A stretch of 64,000 nt of DNA, from NCBI GenBank assembly GCA_015178975.1, contig WHVD01000003.1:1178001-1242000 (forward strand), written 5' to 3'. A program made the position numbers and the translations under genes. The number at the start of each line of letters is the position of its first letter. Position 1 is the stretch's first letter. The DNA is from Hysterangium stoloniferum (taxonomy: Eukaryota > Basidiomycota > Agaricomycetes > Hysterangiales > Hysterangiaceae). The notes beneath the pieces are model-generated. The model made no database searches and had not been told where the DNA came from. It saw only the letters and a list, made by a program, of their open reading frames with translations. Shown here piece by piece: positions 21,661 to 34,587 of this stretch.

Positions 21661-23934
21661 ATGACCGACGCACCCAAACTATCTCTCGAGCGTCCATACA
21701 AAGGTGCGTCTCGAACGTGCAAGGTGACGTTGTCTTATATACTGTAGATGACCACGGTGAACATATTCTAAGCGTTAGTGATATCACCGAAGAGGGCGAA
21801 TATGTTCTTGAATCGTACGTGCACCAGATAGATCGACATGTGCTTGACATTCATCGGCCTCTTTAGGAGACAATCTATAACACAAAAGCTTGGGGATGAT
21901 TTCCGCCGCATCTTTGCTGAACGAGGCCCCGAATTCCTTGAGAAGCTTAAAGTGGATGGTCTCAGTGATGTCGACGAGTCTCTAAGTACCAACTCAGATA
22001 CAGGTGATGTTTCCAAGGATAATGTCAAATCGAATGGAAGAGACCAGACCATGACTCCTGAGGAGCTTTTGCAAATGCGTAAAGATATGGTACCCCAACT
22101 TCAGTACGCCACTGTAAATTTTTCCGGCCATAATTAATCAGACTTTGCAGCGTAGCCTATGGAGAAATGTCACAGGCCCGAGATCTTCTCGCTGTTCTAT
22201 TATCCACCGCGGACCAAGCTCCAGCTATTTCTGATCTCCCCCCTGCATCCCTATCTTCAACCACTATATATAAACAAGCTGAAATCCCCTCCGTCCAGGC
22301 TTTCAATGCTCAGCTCACCATCGGTGGAAAAGACGAAGCCCTTCGTAAAGCTGCTAATGCTTTCAAAACAGCAGCTGATAGTATGGAACGGGTGCGAATA
22401 CGTGGCGAGAAATACTGGAGTGACGCACTGAAAACGAGAAACGCTAACTGGGGGTTTGTACCAGCCCCGCTCCCTGCTGGTACGCCGACAGGAAAAGGGG
22501 CCGATAAAACTGCTCGCGATTTCTGGATTACGTTTGGACTAGCAGAATGTACGTTATCCCAACGGTCAATGAATCATCTTTCTTCTCATTCTCCAATTCG
22601 GTTTAAAGCACCTATTGTTTTCAAACAGAAAGCAGTAGCACACCTGGCTGTGCATGAATCTGAAAAAAGTCCTTTGGTGTTGCCTCGTCATCAGCCAACC
22701 CGAATGCGCGTCAGTTTAGTGACCTCAGAAGGAAATGGAAAGCAACGTGTAGTCCATGACTCATACCAGGGTCCCGATGATTCGAACGTTGAAGACTTGA
22801 ACGCCTTGTTGCGCTTCGCGCAGAACGAGGTAGTCGATCAGGAAATATTTTCTCAACTAATCCGAGAAGCGGGAACATTACCGACTGCTGGCGTCCGACT
22901 CTCTGAGAGGCTGATTGTGATTGAAACCGCGCAGCACGTTGAAGTCCGTTTTGAACTAGTAAGTTCTTTTTTTTTGCAGCTCCAGCAGACGTCGGCGTAT
23001 CTAATGCCACTCATAGGTCGAGGGTGATGAAGGTACTTCTTCAGCAGCGATTGGTGAATTAGATGCTGAAGAACGAGCTACATGCGATTTAATACATGCA
23101 TCGCTTGTGCTTCTACTTGTAAGGGCTCATAAGCATGCGAGAAATCAAAGGCTGTCGTTATCACCATCTAATGCACCAACTAAATTGCGCCCGTCTCTCC
23201 CACTGATATTGCGCCCCATTGTCAACATGCTTCAGTACAAATTATTCTGTGCTAGAGTTGAGACCGAATTGAGAAACATGGAATACGCACTGTCCCAGGC
23301 TGGAATTCCGACCAAGACACGATTTGTAGCGGTGGGAGAGACAGGCATGCAGCTTGTGGATCTTCTGACTGGAGAGGGCCAACCACGCATCGGCGGGGAC
23401 GCAATGATCCGCATTAATAATTGGTAAGGTTGAATTGGTTATTCTGTGTGCTAAATATTAATTCTCTGTGTTCAGTCGTACTCTGCATTTTACTTTTTTG
23501 GCGCCTTCAACGCTGGTTGTTAGCCTGCCCCAAGCTACTTTGACAATTGCTTCTGTGCCACAATTGTCTCAATTATTAAAGGATGAAGTTGAGCGCTGCT
23601 TGCTTGACAGCATCTGTAAAATTGGGAGAGGGCTCTCCTCGTCAGTAGAAGGGACCTGGTTCGTGGATAGGCTGAGCAGTAAGGCAATCGGACGTTGGGA
23701 TACAACAGTTTTGTGAGGTCTTTCTTATTAATATGCTTTATCTGCTACTAATCCCTGAGCAGGTCGTATAAGCTTCATTTCGAGCCTGGGGATATCCCGC
23801 ATCTCTTCTGTACACTGACGGAAGTCAAGGGCACTCAAGAAAACAGAGCCGTGTCACGGTACAGCCCAAAGGATGACATATCGCTCTTATCGTGGATAGG
23901 GGCAGCGATTACCCGATCACGCATATCGTCTTAA
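21661..23934 (+). CDS. MED17: Mediator complex subunit 17
   Basis: Subunit of the Mediator head module that links activators to RNA polymerase II in the nucleus (yeast Srb4). ATG at 21661 gives MTDAPKLSLERPYK, then two short introns, DHGEHILSVSDITEEGEYVLE and SRQSITQKLGDDFRRIFAERG. The core exon (from about 22,160) reads YKQAEIPSVQAFNAQLTIGG, EALRKAANAFKTAADSMERV and GEKYWSDALKTRNANWGFVP, then TARDFWITFGL, the best conserved Med17 block. It ends DDISLLSWIGAAITRSRISS with TAA at 23932. The 'SLERPYKD..G' opening is the usual Med17 start, which supports this ATG. Confidence 0.93.
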
Positions 23935-24383
23935 AGCGACTCCCCCGCGCCACAGTGGTGTGCAATGTTTATTAAAACATTAGTAGGGCACCCACTTGTC
24001 TCAGGTTCAATTTATTCCCTGTTTGGTCCTGGTCTATAGTTGAATCCTGAGTTTGTGGGCTATGCCTAGGGGTGGCTACAGTTTCTCTTCGAGAAACATC
24101 AACGATGTGATGCCGCAGTTTATTCTTAAGGGGAACAAGATATACTCATAGGACATCAATACTTGTTCTTGTACAGTGCAATATTTCTTAGGAGCTTGTA
24201 TTCATCAAATCATTACGTTTATATGTAATAAGTAATTTGTATCAACTATTCCCTGCGACAAGAAATTATAGACGTGCGACGAACCTGTGCATAACTGGTA
24301 ATATGACGGCATCAGATTCAAGCCCTCCGACCCACTGACCCCCACAACTTCCGTCTTCTCTACCGTGACCGGCAGCCACAACA
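23935..24383. other. Intergenic region between MED17 and VPS24
   Basis: No gene seen; carries the 3' end of MED17 and the promoter of VPS24. Confidence 0.5.
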
Positions 24384-25240
24384 ATGCAGTCGATTAATCG
24401 GTTCTTTTACGGACCAAGTCCGCAAGAGAAAGTACGGGGTTGGCAGCGACGATTGAAAACTGAACAACGTCATCTAGACCGGGAGATACGACAGGTGTGG
24501 TGTGCTATATACTGCGAGTTTACCGTAATTCACGATTCACGCTTGCTGGTAGTTAGATGCGGCTACGAATAAGGCTCGTATGCAACTAAAGCAGCTGGCA
24601 TCGAAGGGAGATACCCAGAATGCACGAATATTGGCTAAAGAGGTCGTACGGAGTAATAAGCAGAGAGGTCGGCTACACGTGAGCAAGGCACGATTGAGTT
24701 CAATCGAGGTGCAATTGATGCAACAAATGGGTGAGTGTGTCCTTGTGATATTCAGGGATTTATCATGATTTATAGTTCTGTAGCCCTGGTGAAGGTTACA
24801 GGAACTCTGCAAAAATCGACTGAAATCATGAAGCTGTGGAATTCGTTGATAAAGTTGCCGCAGATAAGCCAGACAATGCGGGAAATGAGTATGGAAATGA
24901 CCAAGGTGAGGGAGGGAGGTTTCATGAGCTGGCCATGACTTACTGTTTAAACAGGCAGGAATTATAGAGGAGATGATCGACGAGACCGTTCAAATGGAAG
25001 ATGATGAGGAGCTGGACGAGGAAGCTGATGCGGAGGTGGACAAAGTTCTCTTTGAAATAACTAATGGGAAATTAGGACAGGCGGGTAGTGTTGGTGCTCA
25101 ACTTCCTGTAGGTGGCCGATTTTTTTTGAAAGTTCATATATTAACAAGATTACTAGGCTTTGAACGATGCAGAGGAGGAGGAAGAGCGAAGACAAATGGA
25201 ACAATATCGAGAGCAACTTAATGGACTGCTTAGCGGATGA
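24384..25240 (+). CDS. VPS24: ESCRT-III subunit Vps24/CHMP3
   Basis: Snf7-family protein of ESCRT-III, which remodels endosomal membrane during multivesicular body formation. MQSINRFFYGPSPQEKVRGW opens with the Vps24 signature. The first intron ends ..GCTGGTAG so that the next exon reads LDAATNKARMQLKQLASKGD, then EVVRSNKQRGRLHVSKARL, VTGTLQKSTEIMKLWNSLIKL, AGIIEEMIDETVQMEDDEEL and a C-terminal MIM-like helix ERRQMEQYREQLNGLLSG, TGA at 25238. Basic N-terminal helices and an acidic C-terminal half fit the autoinhibited ESCRT-III fold. About four introns. Confidence 0.94.
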
Positions 25241-25486
25241 GGATTTTCCCCGTTTATTTCGTTTTCTCTCTATTTTATGTCATGGAATATCATTTGGGAG
25301 CTGTAACAATATAATTATAATGAGGTTACAGATAAATACAGGGATTTGCAGTAAAACAATATCTAAAGTTTGCAAATATACGTCTACTTGCCTGTTTAGG
25401 AAAGATTTAGAGTACAGGACTCGGTCGCCATCAGAATATATTGACGGTCCTTTTTTGTCTCCGTAGCTTCAGCAGACTCCTTCACC

Positions 25487-27269
25487 ATGCTCACTACTCG
25501 TTCGCTGCCTGGCGCGGCAAGACAATGCTTATGGGGGACTCAAGTAATGTATTTCTACAGACATACGATTCTGACTCTAAAGTCCCAATCAGGCCACGTT
25601 TAGAAGAGGTTATGCGGCACCTGCTCCTACTGCAGCCTTTGCAGGTCAGAAAAACCCAAACGTTAGTCCACGGATCCTTATTTTGTCAAAGTCTTGCGCC
25701 CTTACAGTTTTCACAGGGGAAATACGCGGTGACGCTGATACCTGGTGATGGTATGGGCTGGCTCTGATTATTACGGCAACTCTTTTACCACCTTTTCTTA
25801 TCTTCAGGAATCGGACCTGAAATCAGCGAGGCCGTCAAGTCGATTTATAAGGCTGCACAGGCTAGTTTACTCTAATCATTTTGCCAGGCGTTGTCTAACC
25901 CTGTCTGTAATAGGTACCCATAGAGTGGGAGGAAGTCAGTGTTACACCAGTGAAGAAAGGCGGCAAAACTGTCATCCCCGACGAGGCCATTACCTCTGTG
26001 AAGAAAAACACAGTGGCTTTGAAAGGTACGTGTTGAACAGTCTTGTTTAATGACCTAGGTAATATTAATGACCACATTAGGTCCCCTTGCAACCCCAAGT
26101 AGGTATCCATCTTTATACACTTATGGCTGGTAGTTATACCAAAGAATAGTTGGCAAGGGGCATGTTTCGCTCAATCTGACCTTGCGTCGCACCTTCAATC
26201 TTTTCGCCAATGTTCGTCCCTGTGTTTCCATCAAAGGATATAAAACACCATACGACGACGTCAACACGGTTCTCATCCGAGAAAATACCGAGGGGGAGTA
26301 CTCCGGTATTGAGCACGAGGTTTGCTATGATTTTGTATGTAGCCGGTTTTTAATGTTGGTCGATGCGTATATAGGTGGTAGACGGCGTCGTTCAGTCGAT
26401 CAAATTAATCACCTGGGATGCGTCGGAACGAGTAGCGCGTTATGCATTCCATTACGCTCAAGCTAATAACAGGCTACGCGTCACTGCTGTTCATAAAGCT
26501 AACATCATGTATGTTCTTTGTCATTGCCGCTTTGTTAAGACTTACTGACATTCATTTCGTGAAGGAAAATGTCAGATGGAATGTTCCTTTCGGCGTGCAG
26601 ACAGGTCGCAAAGGAATTCCCTGACGTTGCTTACGACGAAGATTTGCTTGATCGTGTATGTCTTCAAGTGTGCCAGAACCCAAGGCCATACGCAGACAGA
26701 GTTATGGTCATGCCCAATTTGTATGGCGACATCTTGTCTGACATGTGTGCTGGTCTTATCGGAGGTTTGGGGTTGACACCTTCGGGCAACATTGGAAGGG
26801 TGAGCAGTCTGCAGGGATTCATGTCACGAATCCTCTGATGTTGGTATTAGGATGCATCAATCTTCGAGGCCGTTCATGGTTCCGCGCCTGATATTGCAGG
26901 TGCGTATTCTCTCTCATTACACTCGAATACTCTTGACTTTGCTTTTCATTAGGCAAAGGGCTCGCTAATCCTACCGCGCTGCTTCTCTCCTCATTGATGA
27001 TGTTAAGGTACACATCCTTTTCATTTTTCTGAACAAGCACTACTCGATTTCTAATTGACGTAAATCTCAGGCATATGAATCTCACTGAGCATGCTGCAAA
27101 AATCGAGAAGGCTGCTCTTGGCGTAAGTGATTTCTTTATCCCTGGTGCACCAAGTTTTAAACGATTCTATAAGACCATTGCCGATGGGAAGACTATAACT
27201 GGTGATCTTGGTGGCAAGGCCAGCACAAAGGAATTTACCGACGCTATTGTAAAGCGCTTGCATGCATAA
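25487..27269 (+). CDS. IDH2: NAD-dependent isocitrate dehydrogenase, catalytic subunit (mitochondrial)
   Basis: Subunit of the mitochondrial TCA enzyme oxidising isocitrate to 2-oxoglutarate. The N-terminal [13 protein letters not shown].. with Arg and Ser looks like a transit peptide. Then [120 protein letters not shown] and a C-terminus [19 protein letters not shown] with '[10 protein letters not shown]' and the intact Asp residues of NLYGDILSD fit the catalytic (Idh2-type) rather than the regulatory (Idh1-type) subunit. It has many introns of 45-80 nt. Subunit choice is from remembered family patterns. Confidence 0.92.
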
Positions 27270-27635
27270 ATATTTCTTGGTTTGGAATGGATATAATAGT
27301 AGATGGTTCACATATACATACGCATTCACCTATTGTACCTGGGCAGACATCGCCTCATGGCTTCCCGTCATAAAACATTGGTAGACTTGGGCAAGTGTTC
27401 GTTCATGACTGCTATATTATTGGGTAGACTCTAAGATATTAATGTCGCAATAAAATCTAGATATAGACAACATTGGATTTCTATCTAAATTCCAAGGCTT
27501 ACAGTTGTATCTCCCATCTATTGGGCGAGTATTGGGTGTATTGAACCGGGAATCCGGGATCAAACAGTCAGGGAGATGAATGGGGTAAGAACTAGTCACA
27601 GGCACGAAGTCCCCACTTGACTCAAGTGCCACTTT
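27270..27635. other. Intergenic region between IDH2 and PNC1
   Basis: 366 bp with no gene seen; the 3' part is the PNC1 promoter. Confidence 0.5.
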
Positions 27636-28444
27636 ATGCCTCGGAAAGCCCTTCTCGTGGTAGACCTTCAGTACGACTTTTTACCTCCCAATGGCTCCCT
27701 TGCCGTACCTGACGGGGAGACCGTCCTACCGTTCATAAACGATCTTCTGGAACATTCTGACGATTATGAAGTGATTGCTGCATCAATGGTACGTCAACAT
27801 TCTTTATTTATGCTGTCAGAACAAATCACGCATGAAAAATTAAGGATTGTAAGTTACTACGCTGTCGTGCTCGAATTGAAGCTCAGTTTGCGTATCAGGG
27901 CATCCCAATGGACACATCTCCTTTGCGTCTACACATTCAAAACCCCCTTTTACACAAATCGACATACCTATACTACACGACGAATCGCGGACTATTCCTC
28001 AAATGCTGTGGCCTGACCACTGCATACAGGACACCTTTGGGAGTCAGATTGAAGAAACTGTGAAGGCTAAGCTAGACGCTCTGGGTCCTGAGAAAGTAAT
28101 CTACATAAAAAAGGTGTGTTTTTACTAAAATGTTTTCTCTCTCATAAATTCACGTGATTCCTCGCTAGGGCGAGCTACAAGAGGTGGACGCTTATTCTGC
28201 CTTCGCAGACAACGAGTACAGCGTATTTACCGGATTAGCGAAATATCTCTACCAACACAACATTGATGAGATCGATGTTGTGGGTCTGGCATTGGACTAC
28301 TGCGTCAAGAATACTTTGATTGATGCACGTAAATTTGGCTTCAAAACTCGACTTTTAGAAGCCGGGACCAAAGCTGTGGATCCTTCACGCGGGAACCAAG
28401 TGCTTGAAGCACTTCGTCGTACTTGGAAAGTGGATGTCATTTGA
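27636..28444 (+). CDS. PNC1: Nicotinamidase (isochorismatase family)
   Basis: Hydrolyses nicotinamide to nicotinate and ammonia in the NAD+ salvage pathway. ATG 27636: MPRKALLVVDLQYDFLPPNG contains the catalytic Asp; IYIKKGELQEVDAYSAFAD contains the catalytic Lys; GLALDYCVKNTLIDA contains the catalytic Cys. The metal site D-W-H..H is complete only if a 4-nt exon (GATT, 27845-27848) is used: ATG|intron 27789-27844|GATT|intron 27849-27898|GGCATCCC gives M-D-W-H-P-N-G-H-I-S-F-A-S-T-H. The next block PQMLWPDHCIQDTFG is also typical. Another intron of about 55 nt follows YIKK. Stop at 28442. Product is firm; the micro-exon needs transcript support. Confidence 0.92.
27845..27848 (+). other. PNC1: Predicted 4-nt micro-exon of PNC1
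   Basis: GATT is flanked by AG on its left (TTAAG) and GTAAGT on its right. Using it joins exon 1 (..TCAATG) to the exon starting GGCATCCC in frame as M-D-W-H-P. Skipping it would put the downstream exon out of frame and lose the metal-binding Asp. Confidence 0.75.
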
Positions 28445-29095
28445 CCCGCCCGCAGCTGCTAGCTATTCGACGCCGGAAAAAAGATAAAGCAGACTTTACA
28501 TACTACTGTATAAGTTATCCTGGACTAGTTAGTCCCATTTGTAAGGCTGCTGACCGTAAGCCTCTGCAAAAGTATTATTAAACAATAGTTTTTACCATGC
28601 CTACCCTACAATTATACATGAATCTTGATAGAAAATGTATGAACTTGTTCTTTTTGGAAAAGGCACAGAACTTCCATCTTTATCACTATTGTAGGAGATG
28701 TTTTTGGCGAGTGTGACTTCACGGAAGTATTTATAAGTGAATAACCTTGAGCGCAGTTCCAATTTGCAAAGCTCCAACCCTTTCACTCTCTTCCATCTAC
28801 GACCATCCCCATACGCGAAAGACTTCGCTCACAAGTACTGTGTTCACTCGCCGATCCAGGCAACGCCGTCACTTTACACCCAAGGCCCAGCCAAGGCAAT
28901 CCTCGCACCTCCGAACTCGTGAGTTCCTGTCGTTCCCAACACGACAACAGTTGACACGCATCACAAGCTCTCCCTTTTCCGCTTTGTTCAAAGCTAATTG
29001 ATAAGTCACATAACACTCAAAAACACTAAAAACAGTCACATACATCCCAAAAAACCGAACAAAAAAATAACTGTAACTTTGTAATCACGAACGAC
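28445..29095. other. Intergenic region, PNC1 to the RNB gene
   Basis: 651 bp. The 3' half is C/T- and A/C-rich with no ORF of note and probably holds the promoter and leader of the Ssd1/Dis3L2 gene; the bases before its ATG are A-rich. Confidence 0.5.
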
Positions 29096-32000
29096 ATGAC
29101 TGACGAAACTGCCCAAGCGCCTGCAGTCAAGAAGGAAGAGAAGAAATCTACTGGGCCACGTTCCAAAAAGCCCACAGGAACCCCCAAAGCCACGCCCAGC
29201 ATCGCCAGCTCGGCCAATTCTGGTGGGGCTAATGCTGGTGGTGCCAGACCTTCCTCCAGAACTAGCAATAAGAAACCTACCAGTTCTGCGTCCCCCCCGA
29301 ATGATTCTAATGATTCTAATAAGAAGAAAGATGCTGATGCAAAGAAGCACGATGGAAAGAAGGCTGAACGAGGTGGCGGCAGGAACCAGAGCCAGGGGAG
29401 AGGTGGTGGAAATCATAGGAGGGGACAAGCCTCCCAATCTGCTGCTGGCCGTGGTCAAGGAAATACTGCCGCAAAGGATGACAAGCCATCAACATCCCCG
29501 GTTCCTGTCCCAGGCTCAGACAACAGCGATGCGCTCACTTCCCTTCAACGCGTTATTACCGATTTGAAGTCTATATCTCCTCCGTCTCAGTCGTCCGTTA
29601 TGCCCAATGCTTCTTCTATGCCGGTCCCACAACTTTCTTCTAATTTGCCACCGAACGCCCCGGTCTTTCAACCCGGCGCTGCAAGTTTTCCGACGCCTGG
29701 CGCTGCAGCTGTTGCGTCTGCGAGACATCGCAAAGCTGCTTCTCTTGGTTCTCATTCTCATGCTAGTGGATTACCGGCTTATCCCCCGTCCTTGCAGCAA
29801 TTTTCATCTCAGCTAGGCGCAATGATGGAAGATAATGAGGATGTCCGCACTCCTCAACAGCAACAATTTGAGGAAGGCGAAATTCCCGAAGAGATCTATG
29901 GTCAACAGCCTTTCCCTCGCGGACAACAACAGCAACAGCAACCTGGGTTCACTGCACCTCGATTTGCGGCTCTTGCTGGGCAACAACAAGGCGAAGTAAC
30001 AGGCCCTTCTGGGCGACCGCAGTTAGCTCCGACCTTTACTTTTGGAGCAAGAAGGCGAGCAGCATCCAATGTCCCGCTCGGCCCGCCCATCAATGAGGAA
30101 GAGGATGCTTCCTTTCAATTTCCGCAATGCAGCCAACAGATCGATTTTCAGCCTGAGAGTGCCCAAGGCCACAACCAAGGTGGTGATATTCGTGGTCAAC
30201 TCCCCGATATTATGCGAGAACAGGTGAATTATACTTCTTTAAGCCGTTGTAAAACAGATGTTGAATTGTTACCAGATTGCCCTACAGTCGCAGATCGAAG
30301 CGCTTCAGCAACAGCAACAGCAGCTTCTTCAGCAACAGTTGGCCTCTAATCAAATCATGGGAACTTTTAATACGCAGGTCGGACCAGGTGGCCGGTTTAA
30401 CGCACATAGACGTATTCAAAGCCAGCAGATCCCTGGTAGTCCCATGAGCACAGACTTTGGAGCTTTCAACTTGCCAGGAATGGGCTTTAACGCTGGTCTT
30501 GGTGGCGGCGTAGGTTTGGGAGTCGGGAGGGATGACTCCCAAGCTCTTCCTCGCGGTCATGGCCGACGGCACAGCGTTAATGTTTTGAATAAGCCTGGTC
30601 AGAATAACGTAAACGCGTTCAGCCAGTTTGTCCAGGATGGTTATGAAGACGGTTTTGCGCCACCTGCAGCCTTAGGAGGGCATTCACGCCAAGCTTCGAG
30701 GGCTGATTCAACTTGGCGCATCAGTAGGTTATATACATTCTTTAGTTATATTTGTCGATTTATGGTTGCTTTCAGATGGGGGTGCGGGTGCTGTTGGTGC
30801 AGGTTTAGGTGACCTAGCCCAGGCTCAGGCTCAGTTACAGAGTTTGCAACAATTCCGTGCTGCAGCCGGGGGTCACCACCAGAAGATGGCTTCCTTTAGC
30901 TTTCCTAACATGTTGCCCAATGTCATGGCCGCTAATATGATGGGTCTCAATGCCGGCGGGTACAACTTGCTACAACAACAACAGCAACAGTTTCAGGTAA
31001 CCTTTACGTGTATAATATATAACAGTGTCTAATTTCTTCTTTAGCTACAACTCCAGCAGCAGAATCAACCTCAGCGCAAGTCCTTGTTTGCGCCGTATCT
31101 ACCCCAGGCATCTTTGCCACCTCTTTTAGCCGCTGGGAAACTAGTTGTCGGAATCCTGCGTGTCAATAAACGCAATCGGTCTGACGCATATGTTGCTACT
31201 GAGGTTCTAGATGCTGATATCTATATCTGTGGCTCGAAAGATCGCAACCGTGCTCTCGAAGGCGACATAGTAGCTGTTGAATTGCTTGACGTAGACGAAG
31301 TATGGGGGACCAAAAAGGAAAAGGAAGAGAAAAAGCGGAAGAAGGAGGAGAACGCAGCCTATGACCCCAAGTCTGCGGCCGGTCGCAAGAACGATAAGAA
31401 GAAAGACGATGTTGAAGTTGAAGGCCAGGGCTTGATGCTATTCGAAGATGAAGAGTACGTTGACGTATCTTGTTTTTTTTTTGGGCTCATCTTTCTCCAG
31501 AGTTACCGACGAGGTTAAGCCCCAATTTGCTGGACATATCGTCGCTGTTGTAGAGCGCATGCCCGGCCAGCTCTTTTCGGGTACTCTAGGCCTATTGAGA
31601 CCCTCATCCGCTGCAACCAAAGAAAAGCAAGAGGCTGAGCGACGTGAGCGCGAAGGTGACCGCGGCGAGGACCTTCGTCGGCAGCCTGCGGAAAGGCCTA
31701 AAATCGTGTGGTTCAAGCCAACCGACAAACGTGTGCCCCTGATTGCTATACCGACCGAGCAAGCTCCCCCCGACTTTGTACAGAACGCTGAGGCGTACAA
31801 TGATAAGTTATTTGTGGCCTGCATAAAGCGACACGTACGTGTTTAATTCCCGCGTCTAGACACTAATTGACTTTTTCTTTTAAAAAAAATGTAGCCCATT
31901 AGTTCGCTTCACCCCTTTGGAACGTTGGTGGAAGAATTGGGTCCTATAGGTGATGTAGAAGTGGAAACTAGTGCCTTGCTTAAAGACTGCAACTTCCCTA

Positions 32001-34225
32001 CCGAGGATTTCACTGAGAATGTTATCAAATGTTTGCCGCCAATGCCATGGATGTGAGTATTGTACTTATCACTACCATCTGGTCATATTTTTAATTTTGT
32101 CTTGGCTCCAGCATACCCGAGAGAGAACTTGAGGGTCGTTTAGATCTGCGAGGCGATAGAATCTTTACCATTGATCCTGACACGGCTAAAGATCTCGATG
32201 ACGCCTTGTCGATCAAAACCAATGAAGATGGCACGTATGACGTTGGTATTCACATTGCTGACGTTTCTTACTTCGTGAAACCAAACACGGCCTTGGATCG
32301 CGATGCACGAAAGCGAGCCACTAGTGTATATCTCGTGCAGCGTGCAGTGCCCATGCTTCCTCCTGCACTTAGTGAGCAATTGTGCAGTCTGCGAGCTGGA
32401 GAGGACCGACTTACCTTTTCGATCATCTTCACCATGACGGATGATGCCCGTGTTCTGAAAAAATGGTTTGGGAAGACCATAATTAAGTTTGTTTTCTGAC
32501 TTTCTTTGGATATGCTTTCGCATTAATGTCTGGATAGGTCTGCTGCCCAGCTTGCATATAAAAACGTGCAGAATGTCATTGACGGCAAGACGCTCGGTGA
32601 TTCGGCTGTCATCCCTGATCATGATTCGTCCGAAATCGAACACGATATTAAGATCCTTCAGGTACGCAATCTTCCTGCTTAACCCACCTGAGAAATTGAT
32701 TACCCCTCAGAACCTAGCCAGGCAAATGCGTACTCGGAGGTTTGAGAACGGTTGCCTTGCACTTAATTCTACACGTCTCTCCTTCGAACTGGGAGAAGAT
32801 GGGATGCCAATTGATTGCTCACCGTATGATACGACTGAGGCCAACCAGTTGGTCGAAGAGGTCTGTTTTTTTCCTGCCGTGTTAGTTCCTTATTTCGTTG
32901 ACACCTGTGATTAGTTCATGCTTTTGAGCAACATGTCTGTGGCGCAGCAAGTAGCGTTGCATCTACCAGAACAGGCTCTCCTTCGTCGCCACGAGGACCC
33001 CATTGAACGTCGACTCGTAAGCGAAGCTTCTCTGTTAGCTATTGCATAATATTTTAATATGGTGTATTGTAGATTGCATTCGCAGAACGCGCTACGCGAC
33101 TTGGATACAAAATTGACATTTCGTCGGCGGGTGAATTAATGAAGTCTTTTGAGAAGATTGACAATCCTGTGCATCGTGGCATAATTGCACTTTTATCTCA
33201 TAAGGTGACGCACCGTGCCAAATACTTCTGTGCTGGCATGCTTGATATCGCCAAATATCATCATTACGCCCTCAATGCCCCATTATACACGCATTTCACG
33301 TCTCCCATTCGTCGTTATGCGGACATAGTAGTCCACAGACAATTGGAGTCTATTCTTCAGGGTGTAGGTGTCGAGCCTAAATTCTCGATGGATCGTGACT
33401 CCGTTGCTAAGATAGCACAGCAATGTAACATGTATGTCATAATTTTAATGCTCAATATTTTCCTACTAATTTTACGTGACAGCAAAAAGGATTCTGCGAA
33501 GCTCGCTCAGGAGCAGTCGGCTCACTTGTTCCTTTGCCTTCTTATTGCCGATCTCACGCAGCGTTACGGTCCCGTAGTACGACAAGCCAAGGTGGTCGGT
33601 GTTCTGGATGCTGCTTTCGATGTTCTCGTCCCCGAATTTGGCATTGAGAAGCGTGTCCATGTTGACCAGATGCCCATAGACGTGAGTTATTCCGGTGACC
33701 TTAGTATGCGCCACTAAAAACTCTTAACTTCAGAATCATGTGTACGATGAACATTCGCACACCTTGCAAATTTACTGGTCCGAACGGGATGTGATCAGCT
33801 GGCTCGCAGAGAATAGTGACGATGAGCATTTGAGGAAGGTGAAACAGACTGCTGAACAGCATGCCCTGAAGATGGAGGTTACGTCTCGATCTGTTCAGGA
33901 TGAATCTGCCTTATTTGAAGAAGATGAGGATGAGGACGAGGTTGTAATTGGACGCACTGAGAAACCTGAGACCAAAGAAACATCCAAGCAACGTCTTTTG
34001 TCCCAAGCGAAGCTCAAACCGGAATTTGAGGGTCTCAGGGCTACTACCACTGGTCATCGCATCCAAGAGATCAGAGAATTGCAGAGCGTTCCGGTATGTA
34101 CGCCGTCTGTTTTATGTTGTATACATGTAACACTTTCACAGGTTATTGTTACGGCTGATCTCACTAAAAGCCCACCCGTTATCAAAGTATATTCCGTCAA
34201 CCCCTACGCCTCTCAGAAGAAATAA
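29096..34225 (+). CDS. SSD1: Ssd1/Dis3L2-type RNB-domain RNA-binding protein
   Basis: Fungal Ssd1 proteins bind mRNAs and act in cell-wall growth and cytokinesis; they descend from Dis3L2 3'-5' exonucleases. The N-terminal ~600 residues are disordered: Lys/Ser/Pro-rich, then Gln-rich runs, with a RRAASNVP-type basic site. Then cold-shock domain RKSLFAPYLPQASLPPLLAAG, KLVVGILRVNKRNRSDAYVA, a Lys/Glu-rich insert, a second CSD part, and the RNB domain IFTIDPDTAKDLDDALSIK, GIHIADVSYFVK, RATSVYLVQRAVPMLP, YTHFTSPIRRYADIVVHRQLE and a C-terminal S1-like part. The RNB motif keeps all four Asp (D-P-D-T-A-K-D-L-D-D) expected at an active RNase II site. Stop at 34223. About eight short introns. Confidence 0.93.
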
Positions 34226-34587
34226 ACGATCTTGACGCCGAATCTCATGAATTCTTATTTACACCCATGCCTTCACTTCTTCAAGCTTTTATTTCATTGT
34301 ATTCTTCGATAGTCAGTTTGCCCCATTTGCTCGTTGTTCTTTCTCACGACACCTGTTTGAATGTGGCACTCATTCGTATTCTTTTTAACTTGGGCCATTG
34401 TAACGATTTATTGACACCAGTCTAACCCGTGTAGTGGTTTCTATATATGTTTTGTGGTTATCCAAATGCTCGTTAAAGACCAAAAGGAGACTAAATTGAG
34501 TCTAGCATTACACGTGTGACAGATCGCGTGTCGATCTAATTGAAGTTGGATCTACAGATAAAAAAACTTTATCAACATAACATGTAT
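34226..34587. other. Intergenic region between convergent genes
   Basis: 362 bp between the 3' ends of the RNB gene and the Gfd2-like gene; no gene seen. It holds both 3' UTRs. Confidence 0.5.
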
